From an uncultured Thalassolituus sp. (GTDB lineage Bacteria; Pseudomonadota; Gammaproteobacteria; Pseudomonadales; Oceanobacteraceae), in the NCBI GenBank assembly GCA_913054055.1, contig CAJXIT010000045.1, positions 1-14,652 on the forward strand: a stretch of 14,652 bases of DNA, read 5' to 3'. The position numbers and the translations under genes are program-made. Positions 1 to 7,752 of the stretch are shown here, piece after piece. Numbering within the stretch: the stretch's first letter is position 1; every line of letters starts with the position of its first letter. The notes under the pieces were generated by a model. The model did not search any database. It saw only the letters and a program-made list of their open reading frames with translations, and was not told the origin of the DNA.

Positions 1-2971
1 TGGGATCAACGTCTACTAACAAGTCACTTTCTACTTTCATTTCATCTTTTGCAATAATGATTGGCCAATGTAAGTATTCCAAGTCGACATTCAAAGGTTT
101 TGTTTGATCCAATGTAATCATTCCTTTTGCAACTGGCGCATCGATACTAAAAGTCCAAACATCATTAACTTGTTTAATAATTGAGTTCACCTGCTCAAAT
201 TCAAACTCATTGTATTTAAACAAGTCAGCACTCACATTTAATAATCGAACCGGATTGGAGCTCGTTCCGTTTGTACTGGCATATTTGGAGTGATTAATAT
301 CATCCCAAATTTTAATCCAATCATTCATATGAAAGGCCGCTACGTGCCCATCGACTACAATACCCGCTTCTGAAGGCACGTAGGCTTCTGTTTTCCCTAG
401 AAATACTTGGCCAGAATAAAGCGTGCCTTTATCTAGTTTCATAGCAAGACTGGCCTTATCCCCATAAGATAGTTTAAATACTTGGCCATCTACTAAATTT
501 AAACTTCCACTTACTGACAATGATTCAGAGGCACTTTTCCCAAAACCATCGGCAAGCTTAACCAAAATACCTTCTGCTTCAGACTGAAATTTTAAACCAG
601 TAAATTTCTGCTCTCTTGTATCAATAATAAAACTGCCTTGCGTTTCAGTTCGCCCAGAAATAGGTTCTAACATCGATAGCTTTAACCAGTCTTTTAAAGG
701 TAGGGTATCCAGCAATCCAGAAAACTGAATATCCACTTCCATATCCTTGCCATGCATTTTGGTTTTGATACTAGAATCAATTTTTTCATTCCAAAGCTGA
801 GCGGATAATCCTGGTGATGTTAATCCAGTAGATGTTTGATACTGTATCGGTCCATTTATATTGGCAATGGATAGGTTTATATCATTCATTAAAAGAGAAG
901 AATTACTTAACTGAGAAGACACAGCCACTTTAATATTATTAACATCATCATCTAATGGGATTTTCAATCCTAAAGTGGTTGATTGTGCTCCAGTAAAATC
1001 CCAGTTTGCAAACACATCTCCCACTAACTCTTTTAAAGGTGTCGTTTTAAAGTATGAAAACATTTCAGAGCTCGCACCTGAAACCTCAGTACTTACCCAT
1101 AAATAAGGCTCTGGTTCATTATGATAAACCAACTGTGCCGACGACAATTGCCCTCCTAAAGATACGGCAGAATTAAACCGCCCATATACATCCGTGTTAT
1201 CTACAAACACTTGACCACTAATATTATTAATACTCGGCCACTCATTTAAATATGTAAGCTGGGCATCTTTGGCATCTAAATATAACTCCATGACTGGGTC
1301 CGACTGCCCCGCTCCAATAGAGTCATAAAAGTACAACTGGCCAGTGTTAATTTTGCCCGCATTGAGTGCCTGCGTTAGCCAGTTATTTAATGCGCTTGGA
1401 ATATTTTTTGGAATTAGAATAGGGTGAGCTGTCACATCCGTTTCAGATGCTGATAAGTTCAATTCAAAACTGCCAGTTTTGCCCGTTTCTTTTTTGGGAG
1501 CAACCAGATCAAAGCCTCCACGCAAGGATTGCACACCTGCTAACTCAAATTCAATGCCATTCCCGACCACTTGAAACCCTTCGTCATTTAGCTTCCAGTC
1601 TACCTGACCTTTTCCTTGCAATATTTTAAAAGGGTTATGATAAATTTCTGGGAAACCAAGCTCCATATCAGCCCCTTCAAACTGTACTCGGCCGTTATCT
1701 TTACTTGCCGCTATGACACCGCTTACATTTTTTAAAGAGGGGATGGAGTTATGGGACTTAGTTGAAACGCCTTCTAGTTCACCTGCCAGAGTAAAACTGG
1801 TTTCAGTATTATCATCTTCAGCTTGCTGAATAATAACGTTAAAGTTTTTCAAATTACCTGATGGGGATAGAACATTAAGAACCTCTGAAATAGTTTCAGG
1901 CATAAGCTCTAGGCTATCTATCAACTCATATGTTTCATTGATATTGCTATCTTTCACAAAACCATGCCAGCGATTACCTTTTGATGTTCGAGACAGCTTT
2001 AATGCCAAGTCTTCTAAAGACCATTTCTTTTGGTCGATCGTGAAGCCTGCCTGTTGTAACCATATAGACCAAGTGTCAGCATTATTTTGTTTGAGCCATA
2101 GTTCCGTATTGATATTTTTTAAAGGCTTAACATCAGGAATAGCAACTTGTCGGCTAGCGAGGTTAAGCTTTGCATAATTCAATAAACCTTCTTTAAATTC
2201 CATACTGAGCTGGCTAGATGCCGAAAACGCATCGAATAAAGAAACATCCATGGTTTTTTCTAACCAATAATCCACATCTATTTTAGGTAAGTCCAATACG
2301 CCTCTGGCATAAAAGTCTTCTAAGTCATATGGACTGCCTTCACTGTACAGCCGTAATCCTGCCTTTATTTTTTTATCACTTCCAAAGGTTATGCTACCGG
2401 TCATTAATCGATTATAACCATCCCCCGTCATAGACAAATTATTTAAGTGTAAACGCTCCACTGAATCACCTTGAGTAAATTCAACGGTTACGTTATTCAA
2501 TTCTAAGTGGTGCTGCAGTAATAGAATTTCGATAAACGTCTGAATCACATAACTGTTGTCTTTATTAACATCACGTTTAGAGTCAGAGTCATCATTGATA
2601 TTAATTGAAAGTCCAGATATCCGTACGCTTTTAAACACCGGTGCTAAATTAAACAGAGATGCTTGCGGATCCAAAATAGCATCAATGGCAGCAATGGATA
2701 AACTAGGGATGGATTGATCTTCAGAGGCACTCATAGTCACCCCTTCCATGTGAATAGAAGGGGTCAGAATATCCATATCACCTGATAAGGTGCGAATATT
2801 CACATCGGCTGCTAATTGTTTACTAATATAGTGCTCAATATCCATGCGGTATTGACCAATAAAAGGAAAGACTTGCTGACCGATAGCACTATAAAGGGCT
2901 AAAACTAAAAACGTTGTTATGAAAAACAAGTTAAAAGTATTTAGCCCCTGTTTTAGCGTAAGTTGCTTCAT
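1..2971 (-). CDS. yhdP: YhdP family AsmA-like envelope protein (3' end missing at window edge)
   Basis: I read this frame from the ATG at 2971 to the window edge and found no stop, giving 990 codons. E. coli YhdP is about 1,266 residues, so roughly the last fifth is missing. The N-terminus has a short basic start, then a hydrophobic membrane segment at about residues 10-35, then a long periplasmic-type region rich in alternating beta-strand patterns, as in AsmA-like proteins (TIGR02099/DUF3971 group). In E. coli, AsmA-like YhdP works with TamB and YdbH in moving phospholipid to the outer membrane; that role is family knowledge, not visible here. The gene starts 9 nt after the rng stop, so it is probably the last or near-last gene of the mre operon. 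Its ribosome binding site is weak (TAAG), which suggests translational coupling to rng. Family assignment rests on the N-terminal region, the overall character and the gene order. Confidence 0.88.
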   Translation of the reverse strand, partial: MKQLTLKQGLNTFNLFFITTFLVLALYSAIGQQVFPFIGQYRMDIEHYISKQLAADVNIRTLSGDMDILTPSIHMEGVTMSASEDQSIPSLSIAAIDAILDPQASLFNLAPVFKSVRISGLSININDDSDSKRDVNKDNSYVIQTFIEILLLQHHLELNNVTVEFTQGDSVERLHLNNLSMTGDGYNRLMTGSITFGSDKKIKAGLRLYSEGSPYDLEDFYARGVLDLPKIDVDYWLEKTMDVSLFDAFSASSQLSMEFKEGLLNYAKLNLASRQVAIPDVKPLKNINTELWLKQNNADTWSIWLQQAGFTIDQKKWSLEDLALKLSRTSKGNRWHGFVKDSNINETYELIDSLELMPETISEVLNVLSPSGNLKNFNVIIQQAEDDNTETSFTLAGELEGVSTKSHNSIPSLKNVSGVIAASKDNGRVQFEGADMELGFPEIYHNPFKILQGKGQVDWKLNDEGFQVVGNGIEFELAGVQSLRGGFDLVAPKKETGKTGSFELNLSASETDVTAHPILIPKNIPSALNNWLTQALNAGKINTGQLYFYDSIGAGQSDPVMELYLDAKDAQLTYLNEWPSINNISGQVFVDNTDVYGRFNSAVSLGGQLSSAQLVYHNEPEPYLWVSTEVSGASSEMFSYFKTTPLKELVGDVFANWDFTGAQSTTLGLKIPLDDDVNNIKVAVSSQLSNSSLLMNDINLSIANINGPIQYQTSTGLTSPGLSAQLWNEKIDSSIKTKMHGKDMEVDIQFSGLLDTLPLKDWLKLSMLEPISGRTETQGSFIIDTREQKFTGLKFQSEAEGILVKLADGFGKSASESLSVSGSLNLVDGQVFKLSYGDKASLAMKLDKGTLYSGQVFLGKTEAYVPSEAGIVVDGHVAAFHMNDWIKIWDDINHSKYASTNGTSSNPVRLLNVSADLFKYNEFEFEQVNSIIKQVNDVWTFSIDAPVAKGMITLDQTKPLNVDLEYLHWPIIIAKDEMKVESDLLVDVDP

Positions 2972-2980
2972 GAATTTAAC

Positions 2981-4456
2981 TTACTGCAAAATAACATCGT
3001 ATTGTTCTTGGCCGTACATTGGCTCAACTTGAAGCTTAATGGTTTTACCAATAAAGTTTTCTAAGTCCGCTAAGCTTTGGCTTTCTTCATCTAGCAGTAA
3101 ATCTATCACTGTTTGCGATGCCAACACTAAATAACCTGCAGCATCGTATGCTCTTGCTTCTCGAATAAGCTCGCGAAACATCTCATAGCATACGGTTTCT
3201 GCGGTTTTTATTTCGCCGCGGCCTTCACAGTGGTGACACGGCTCACACAACATTTGCCCCAAACTTTCACGAGTACGCTTACGGGTCATTTCAACCAAGC
3301 CTAAATCAGATACTTGGGAGATTTTAGTTTTAGCGTGATCTTTCTCTAATACTTTCTCTAACATGCGTAATACCTGGCGCTGATGCTCAGTATCTTCCAT
3401 GTCGATGAAATCAATGATAATAATGCCGCCAAGATTTCGAAGTCTTAACTGACGGCCAATCACTGTTGCCGCTTCAAGATTGGTTTTAAAAATAGTTTCT
3501 TCTAAGTTTCTATGACCAACAAAACCACCTGTATTCACATCTACCGTGGTCATGGCTTCGGTCTGATCTATGATGAGATAACCACCCGACTTTAATTGTA
3601 CTTTTCGGTCTAGCGCCTTGTGTATCTCATCTTCAATGCCATACAAATCAAAAATTGGGCGCTCACCGGGGTAGTACTCAAGCTTGTCTGTTACTTCAGG
3701 TACAAATGAATGAGCAAAGTCTTGCGCTTTTTGGTAATTTTCACGGGAGTCAATTAAAACCTTATCCACATCAGGGCGTATGAAGTCACGGAACGTCCTC
3801 AAGTGCAAAGGCAGCTCTTCGTAAATCATCCCAGGGGCTTCTACTGTTTTGATTCGTTCTTGTACTTTGTTCCATACCCTTTGCAAATATCGGGTATCAG
3901 ACAAAATTTCTTCCTCACCAGCCCCTTCCGCCGCAGTACGAAGAATAAAACCGCATTCTTCATTCAAACCTTCTGCTTCCATACATGCTTGAACAAGATC
4001 ACGTAAGCGCTCTCGCTCTTCTTCTGCTTCGATGCGTTGGCTAATGCCCACATGTTGAGTGTGAGGCATAAATACAAGATAACGAGATGGGATTGATAAA
4101 TGGGTAGTCAAGCGCGCACCCTTGGTACCAATAGGGTCTTTGGTTACTTGAACAACAATGCTTTGCCCTTCATGCAATAAACTAGTGATCGCTTCAGGGT
4201 TTCTTCTGGCTGTTTCGCTGTCTTTAATATTACCTTGAATATCTGCAGCATGAATAAATGCCGCACGCTCCAAGCCAACCTCAACAAAAGCAGCCTGCAT
4301 GCCAGGTAATACCCGAACAACTTTACCTTTATATATGTTGCCTACTATGCCTCTACGATTGGTGCGCTCAATGTAAACTTCTTGTAACACGCCGTTTTCA
4401 GCCAACCCCATACGGGTCTCAGTGGGCGTCACATTTAATAATATTTCCGTATTCAT
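2981..4456 (-). CDS. rng: Ribonuclease G
   Basis: This 491-residue protein matches RNase G (489 in E. coli) over its full length. RNase G is an RNase E-type endoribonuclease that cuts single-stranded AU-rich RNA from a monophosphorylated 5' end and matures the 16S rRNA 5' end. Visible parts: an S1 RNA-binding domain at about 37-120, the 5'-sensor/RNase H-like middle, and the catalytic DNase I-like region with the metal-binding aspartates D306 (TTVDVNTG) and D349 (IIIIDF). The zinc-link cysteines are C404 and C407 in CEPC, the same positions as in RNase E. The long RNase E C-terminal scaffold is absent, which separates it from rne. It begins with ATG behind a weak AAGAAG site, 69 nt after maf, and stops 9 nt before yhdP. 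Confidence 0.97.
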   Translation of the reverse strand: MNTEILLNVTPTETRMGLAENGVLQEVYIERTNRRGIVGNIYKGKVVRVLPGMQAAFVEVGLERAAFIHAADIQGNIKDSETARRNPEAITSLLHEGQSIVVQVTKDPIGTKGARLTTHLSIPSRYLVFMPHTQHVGISQRIEAEEERERLRDLVQACMEAEGLNEECGFILRTAAEGAGEEEILSDTRYLQRVWNKVQERIKTVEAPGMIYEELPLHLRTFRDFIRPDVDKVLIDSRENYQKAQDFAHSFVPEVTDKLEYYPGERPIFDLYGIEDEIHKALDRKVQLKSGGYLIIDQTEAMTTVDVNTGGFVGHRNLEETIFKTNLEAATVIGRQLRLRNLGGIIIIDFIDMEDTEHQRQVLRMLEKVLEKDHAKTKISQVSDLGLVEMTRKRTRESLGQMLCEPCHHCEGRGEIKTAETVCYEMFRELIREARAYDAAGYLVLASQTVIDLLLDEESQSLADLENFIGKTIKLQVEPMYGQEQYDVILQ

Positions 4457-4470
4457 GACGTTCTTCTTTA

Positions 4471-4483
4471 CCTGTTAAACAGG
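4471..4483. repeat. Short inverted repeat in the maf-rng spacer
   Basis: The sequence CCTGTTAAACAGG is a perfect 6-bp inverted repeat around a single A, 14 bp before the rng start codon. It may be a protein-binding site, or chance. It is too tight to form an RNA hairpin with a normal loop and no T-run follows, so it is not a terminator. Confidence 0.4.
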
Positions 4484-4525
4484 CGCTCTAATTAAAAAAT
4501 TCTGTTTGCCTAATTTCAACCTGAA

Positions 4526-5113
4526 TTAGGCTCTCCAAATAGGGACATTAAACCGATGTAACATTTTCCCTACTTGCTCTAATGGCAAGCCCACTACATT
4601 ACTGTAGCTGCCTTCAATTTTTTCAACAAACACCGCAGCCTTGCCTTGTATACCGTATGAGCCTGCTTTATCCATGGGTTCTTGTGTGGCCACATAATCT
4701 GTAATTTGCTGCTTATTTAATGATAAAAAGTGCACCTGAGTCTCAATCGCAGCACTGTCTTTCAGCAAATGCGCTTCTTGTTGCTGCACAATGGCAACGC
4801 CGGTAATTACCTGATGGGTGCGGCCAGATAATGCACTTAACATTTCCTCAGCTTCTTTTTGTGATTGAGGTTTGCCTAAAATTTGGCCATCGACCACAAC
4901 ACTGGTATCGGCAGCCAATACTGGACGACCTTCACTAAATACCAATCCCGCTTCTGCTTTTTCTAACGCTAGTCGCTTCACATAATCATGGGCCGATTCA
5001 CCCGCTAACACGGATTCATCTATATCCATAGAGCGTGCTATATAGTGGACACCAATCTGGTCTAACAGTTCTTTTCTTCTTGGAGAGGCTGACGCTAATA
5101 GTAAATCTGCCAA
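4526..5113 (-). CDS. maf: Maf family nucleoside triphosphate pyrophosphatase, YhdE (dTTP/UTP) type, TTG start
   Basis: This 195-residue Maf protein hydrolyses dTTP/UTP and modified pyrimidine nucleotides to monophosphates, a house-cleaning activity also linked to septum inhibition in Bacillus. The N-terminal nucleotide-binding loop is ASASPRRKELL (7-17). The catalytic region is LAADTSVVVDG with D69, followed by the GKP lysine K81. A second motif, GSYGIQGKAA, lies at 151-160. R12/R13, T70 and Q156 fit the YhdE (pyrimidine) rather than the YceF (m7GTP) subfamily, and the mre-maf-rng context agrees. The start codon is TTG at 5113: an in-frame TAA lies eight codons upstream with no ATG, GTG or other TTG between, the next ATG would delete the conserved loop, and an AGGTG site sits 4 nt before the TTG. 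The gene begins 27 nt after mreD. Confidence 0.94.
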   Translation of the reverse strand: MADLLLASASPRRKELLDQIGVHYIARSMDIDESVLAGESAHDYVKRLALEKAEAGLVFSEGRPVLAADTSVVVDGQILGKPQSQKEAEEMLSALSGRTHQVITGVAIVQQQEAHLLKDSAAIETQVHFLSLNKQQITDYVATQEPMDKAGSYGIQGKAAVFVEKIEGSYSNVVGLPLEQVGKMLHRFNVPIWRA

Positions 5114-5117
5114 GTGA

Positions 5118-5122
5118 CACCT
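5118..5122 (-). promoter_or_regulatory. Ribosome binding site fixing the TTG start of maf
   Basis: On the minus strand AGGTG precedes the TTG at 5113 by 4 nt, which is correct register for pairing with the CACCU part of the 16S 3' end. It supports TTG as the true maf start. Confidence 0.6.
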
Positions 5123-5140
5123 AGTAATCCGTTGTTAAGT

Positions 5141-5608
5141 TTAAGCTCGAAAATACTGCCTAACAGAGAACATTAAGTTGTACCATAAAGGCCAAATAAG
5201 CGCGCTGCCAACAGAAGGCCACAATAAAGCCACTTTAGCTTGAACCGCCAACAGAGATTCAACCCAAAAACACACCAATAGATACAAACCAACTAAAACA
5301 AACACTAAGAAGCTTTGCTGAACGGAATTGAACAAACGCATTCGAGACTGCATTAATAGACATAAATAAGCCAGCACGCTTAAGGCCAGCGCGTTTTGAC
5401 CCAATACATCCCCATGCATCACATCCACCAGCAATCCCATCATAAAGCCTAAAAATATGCCGGCCTTTGATGGGCTAACCAATGTCCAAAAGATTAATGT
5501 CATGGCTACCCATTCAGGGCGAATATAATCCAACATTCTTGGCATAGGGAAAATGGCTAAGACAAGCGCAACAAAAAACGTGGGTAAGATAACCGTATAG
5601 GCTTTCAT
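5141..5608 (-). CDS. mreD: Rod shape-determining protein MreD
   Basis: This 155-residue polytopic inner-membrane protein has the MreD length (162 in E. coli) and about five hydrophobic segments. Typical MreD features are visible: an RPEWVAMTLIFW segment near residue 30 and GFMMGLLVDVMHGDVLGQNA at about 54-73, the loop-helix around the conserved GLLxD. MreD belongs to the elongasome with MreB, MreC, RodA and PBP2, and directs lateral wall synthesis. Its ATG overlaps the mreC stop as TAATG, and AGGGG lies 7 nt upstream inside mreC, so the two are translationally coupled. Confidence is high from order and topology, although MreD sequences diverge. Confidence 0.95.
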   Translation of the reverse strand: MKAYTVILPTFFVALVLAIFPMPRMLDYIRPEWVAMTLIFWTLVSPSKAGIFLGFMMGLLVDVMHGDVLGQNALALSVLAYLCLLMQSRMRLFNSVQQSFLVFVLVGLYLLVCFWVESLLAVQAKVALLWPSVGSALIWPLWYNLMFSVRQYFRA

Positions 5609-6501
5609 TATTGATCCCCTGCCAATGAAACTTGCTCATTGACTTTTAATTCAGCCAATTTAGAGATGTTAGGTAACTCACTAGCCCGTGAAAACACCAT
5701 TAAGACATAGCGAGAACGATCTAAAAACGCCGCAGGCTTAGCTTTTACAAACGCAAATGGCTCACCAGGATCATGCTCAATACTGGTAATTTCCCCTAAT
5801 GGATAACCTTTAGGGTAGCGACTGCCCAACCCAGAACTTACTAATTGGTCCCCTTCTTTTATATCCGCAGTATCCGGAACATAAATTAAGGCGAGCTCGT
5901 CCAACTTACCCGAGCCAACCGCAATGGCGCGAATACCGTTACGATTCACCTGCACAGGAATAGCGTGATTAGAATCAGCAACCAGCAGAACTCGGCTGCT
6001 ATATGGCATGACATCGATCACCTGCCCCATCAACCCTTGAGCATCCAGAATAGGCTGACCTACAAAGGCTCCGTGCTCAGAGCCTTTATTTAAAATAATA
6101 TGGTGAGTATAAGGGTCTGGGTCAACGCCAATAATCTCAGCAACCAGTACTTTGTCATCTAATAATTCAGAAGCATTCAGCAATTCGCGAAAACGATTAT
6201 TTTCAGCGCGTAAGGACACCATTTGCTGAACTTTTTGCTTAAGAATCAAAGCTTCGTGACGTAAGCGCTTATTTTCTTCCAATAACGTTGTGCGGCTCAC
6301 AGCGGTATCTTCCGCCCAACCACCTAATTGACCAGGAATACTAGAAACATACTGAACAGGTGTGATGAAAACGCCCAGCAAAGAACGTAGATGAACCGTA
6401 GGAGAGAGGTACTGATCTGCAAGCATAAGTGCCACAGACAGAAAAACCGCCATAAAAAGGCGGTATCCTAAGGCGGGTCCAGAAGAAAAAATACCTTTAA
6501 T
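5608..6501 (-). CDS. mreC: Rod shape-determining protein MreC, probable ATT start
   Basis: MreC is a bitopic elongasome protein that links cytoplasmic MreB to the periplasmic PBP2/RodA synthase. From the ATT at 6501 it has 297 residues: the conserved N-terminal tail IKGIFSSGPALGYRL, a membrane helix at about 14-33, a coiled coil at about 71-111 (LEENKRLRHEALILKQKVQQ), then the beta-domains with DPDPYTHHIILNKGSEHG and the SGLGSRYPKGYP loop. The first ATG (6453) would begin within the membrane helix and drop the tail, which matches the E. coli start MKPIFSRGPSL. Between an in-frame TAG (6522-6520) and that ATG there is no ATG, GTG, TTG or CTG. The ATT at 6501 lies 6 nt after AAGGAG. Family identity is certain; the ATT start is inference. 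The unusually long proline-rich tail of E. coli MreC is absent. Confidence 0.95.
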   Translation of the reverse strand: MKGIFSSGPALGYRLFMAVFLSVALMLADQYLSPTVHLRSLLGVFITPVQYVSSIPGQLGGWAEDTAVSRTTLLEENKRLRHEALILKQKVQQMVSLRAENNRFRELLNASELLDDKVLVAEIIGVDPDPYTHHIILNKGSEHGAFVGQPILDAQGLMGQVIDVMPYSSRVLLVADSNHAIPVQVNRNGIRAIAVGSGKLDELALIYVPDTADIKEGDQLVSSGLGSRYPKGYPLGEITSIEHDPGEPFAFVKAKPAAFLDRSRYVLMVFSRASELPNISKLAELKVNEQVSLAGDQ

Positions 6502-6507
6502 GGTAGG

Positions 6508-6513
6508 CTCCTT
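6508..6513 (-). promoter_or_regulatory. Ribosome binding site fixing the mreC start
   Basis: On the minus strand a near-perfect AAGGAG is followed by the 6-nt spacer CCTACC and then ATT AAA GGT. No canonical start codon lies at a usable distance; the first in-frame ATG is 54 nt further on. The site therefore points to the ATT. Confidence 0.8.
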
Positions 6514-6516
6514 AAA

Positions 6517-6530
6517 TTGCTAGATAGCAA
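6517..6530 (-). repeat. Small hairpin just upstream of the mreC ribosome binding site
   Basis: In the mRNA sense TTGCT-ATCT-AGCAA forms a 5-bp stem with a 4-nt loop. It ends 3 nt before the AAGGAG site. It shares positions 6527-6530 with the larger hairpin upstream, so the two cannot form together. Confidence 0.45.
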
Positions 6531-6551
6531 ATCAACCTGAAGCTGATTTGC
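6527..6551 (-). repeat. Inverted repeat / RNA hairpin in the mreB-mreC spacer
   Basis: GCAAATCA and TGATTTGC are perfect 8-bp arms around a 9-nt loop, starting 7 nt after the mreB stop codon. No U-run follows, so it is not an intrinsic terminator. It could be an mRNA processing or stability element, or part of a leader switch with the overlapping smaller hairpin. Confidence 0.5.
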
Positions 6552-6558
6552 CACTCAA

Positions 6559-7599
6559 TTAATATTCAGAGGCCAATAATTCTAACTGTTGATCTGTCAT
6601 GGTTTCCATTGCACGGCCACCACCACGAGCAACACAGGTCAACGGATCGTCTGCAACGATGACAGGCAAGCCCGTTTCTTCGCTTAATAGCTTGTCTAGC
6701 TCACGCAACATGGCACCACCACCGGTTAATACCAAGCCACGCTCAGCAATATCCGACGCTAATTCTGGTGGGCATTGCTCAAGAGCACTTTTCACAGCTT
6801 GCACTATGGCAGCTAAAGATTCCTGAAGCGCTTCTAAGATCTCGTTTGAATTCAATGTAAATGAACGTGGGATACCTTCAGCCAGGTTACGACCGCGAAT
6901 ATCAATTTCACGAACTTCAGCACCCGGGTAAGCGGTACCAATCTCTTGCTTAACACGCTCAGCAGTGGCTTCACCAATTAATGAACCATAATTACGACGA
7001 ACATAGGTCACAATGGCTTCATCAAACTTATCACCACCTACTTTCACAGATTCGCTATACACCACACCGTTTAGGGAAATAATCGCAATTTCAGTGGTAC
7101 CACCACCGATATCTACCACCATAGAACCGCTGGCATCTTCTACCGGAAGCCCAGCACCAATAGCAGCAGCCATTGGCTCTTCAATTAGGTAAACCTTACG
7201 AGCACCTGCTCCCATGCACGACTCACGAATGGCTTTACGCTCAACCTGAGTGGATTTACATGGCACACATACAAGCACACGTGGGCTTGGGGTGAAAAAG
7301 CTGTCTTGGTGAACTTTTTTGATGAAGTGCTGAAGCATTTTTTCAGTCACTTGGAAATCTGCGATTACGCCGTCTTTAAGCGGACGAATCGCTTGAATAT
7401 TAGCCGGCGTACGACCCAGCATGCGTTTCGCATCGTGGCCAACTGCTGCCACTGCTTTTTGGTTACCTTGTAGGCGAACTGCTACTACAGAGGGCTCATT
7501 TAGAGTAATGCCATTTTCACGTTCATAAATCAGGGTATTCGCTGTTCCAAGGTCAATCGACAGGTCGCTCGAAAACATACCTCTTAGTTTTTTAAACAT
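6559..7599 (-). CDS. mreB: Rod shape-determining protein MreB (bacterial actin)
   Basis: This 346-residue protein is nearly identical in layout to E. coli MreB (347). MreB is an ATP-dependent actin homologue that forms membrane-bound antiparallel double filaments and steers the elongasome. The amphipathic membrane-binding N-terminus MFKKLRGMFSSD is followed by the phosphate-1 motif DLGTANT (16-22), the catalytic region LIEEPMAAAIG with E140, phosphate-2 DIGGGTTE with D163, and the adenosine motif LTGGGAM (291-297). The DPLTCVARGGG C-terminal signature is at 318-328. The ATG lies behind a GGA-type site about 7 nt upstream. It is first in the minus-strand block and is probably transcribed from the divergent region beyond 7600. 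The stop is 57 nt before the proposed mreC start. Confidence 0.99.
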   Translation of the reverse strand: MFKKLRGMFSSDLSIDLGTANTLIYERENGITLNEPSVVAVRLQGNQKAVAAVGHDAKRMLGRTPANIQAIRPLKDGVIADFQVTEKMLQHFIKKVHQDSFFTPSPRVLVCVPCKSTQVERKAIRESCMGAGARKVYLIEEPMAAAIGAGLPVEDASGSMVVDIGGGTTEIAIISLNGVVYSESVKVGGDKFDEAIVTYVRRNYGSLIGEATAERVKQEIGTAYPGAEVREIDIRGRNLAEGIPRSFTLNSNEILEALQESLAAIVQAVKSALEQCPPELASDIAERGLVLTGGGAMLRELDKLLSEETGLPVIVADDPLTCVARGGGRAMETMTDQQLELLASEY

Positions 7600-7752
7600 C
7601 CGTAATTTCCATAGATGGTAACAATATTATTTTGCAGTCTAGACTAACAACGGCAGGCATTTTGGGCAAGGCAGAAATGTGTTAACTTATGCGCTTTTCC
7701 AGACATACATTAAAGAAGCGATACAAAAAGCTTCAAAACGCGAGATAAATCC
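7600..7752. promoter_or_regulatory. Divergent intergenic region between mreB and gatC
   Basis: This 153-bp stretch must hold promoters for at least one of the two divergent units. Candidates are weak. For mreB (minus) there is TTGTTA at 7650-7645 with an AT-rich TAATAT or TATTGT element at about 7621-7629. For gatC (plus) there is TTAACT at 7682-7687 with TACATT at 7706-7711, an 18-nt spacer. I would not place either transcription start from sequence alone. A small inverted repeat, GAAGC (7715-7719) and GCTTC (7730-7734), lies in the gatC leader. The gatC ribosome binding site is poor (GAGAT). Confidence 0.4.
7636..7645. repeat. 10-bp perfect palindrome AGTCTAGACT
   Basis: A self-complementary 10-mer lies 37 bp upstream of the mreB start codon, directly next to the candidate minus-strand -35 element at 7650-7645. 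This is where an operator would be expected, but no known regulator site is recognised. Confidence 0.4.

Noticed and set aside
1447..2177. Plus-strand open frames of 60 and 79 codons opposite yhdP
   Set aside because: They lie antisense to the continuous 990-codon yhdP frame, show no family resemblance and have no convincing ribosome binding site.
6451..6453. ATG at 6453 as the mreC start
   Set aside because: It would begin inside the membrane helix region, discard the conserved cytoplasmic tail and ignore the AAGGAG site 54 nt upstream.
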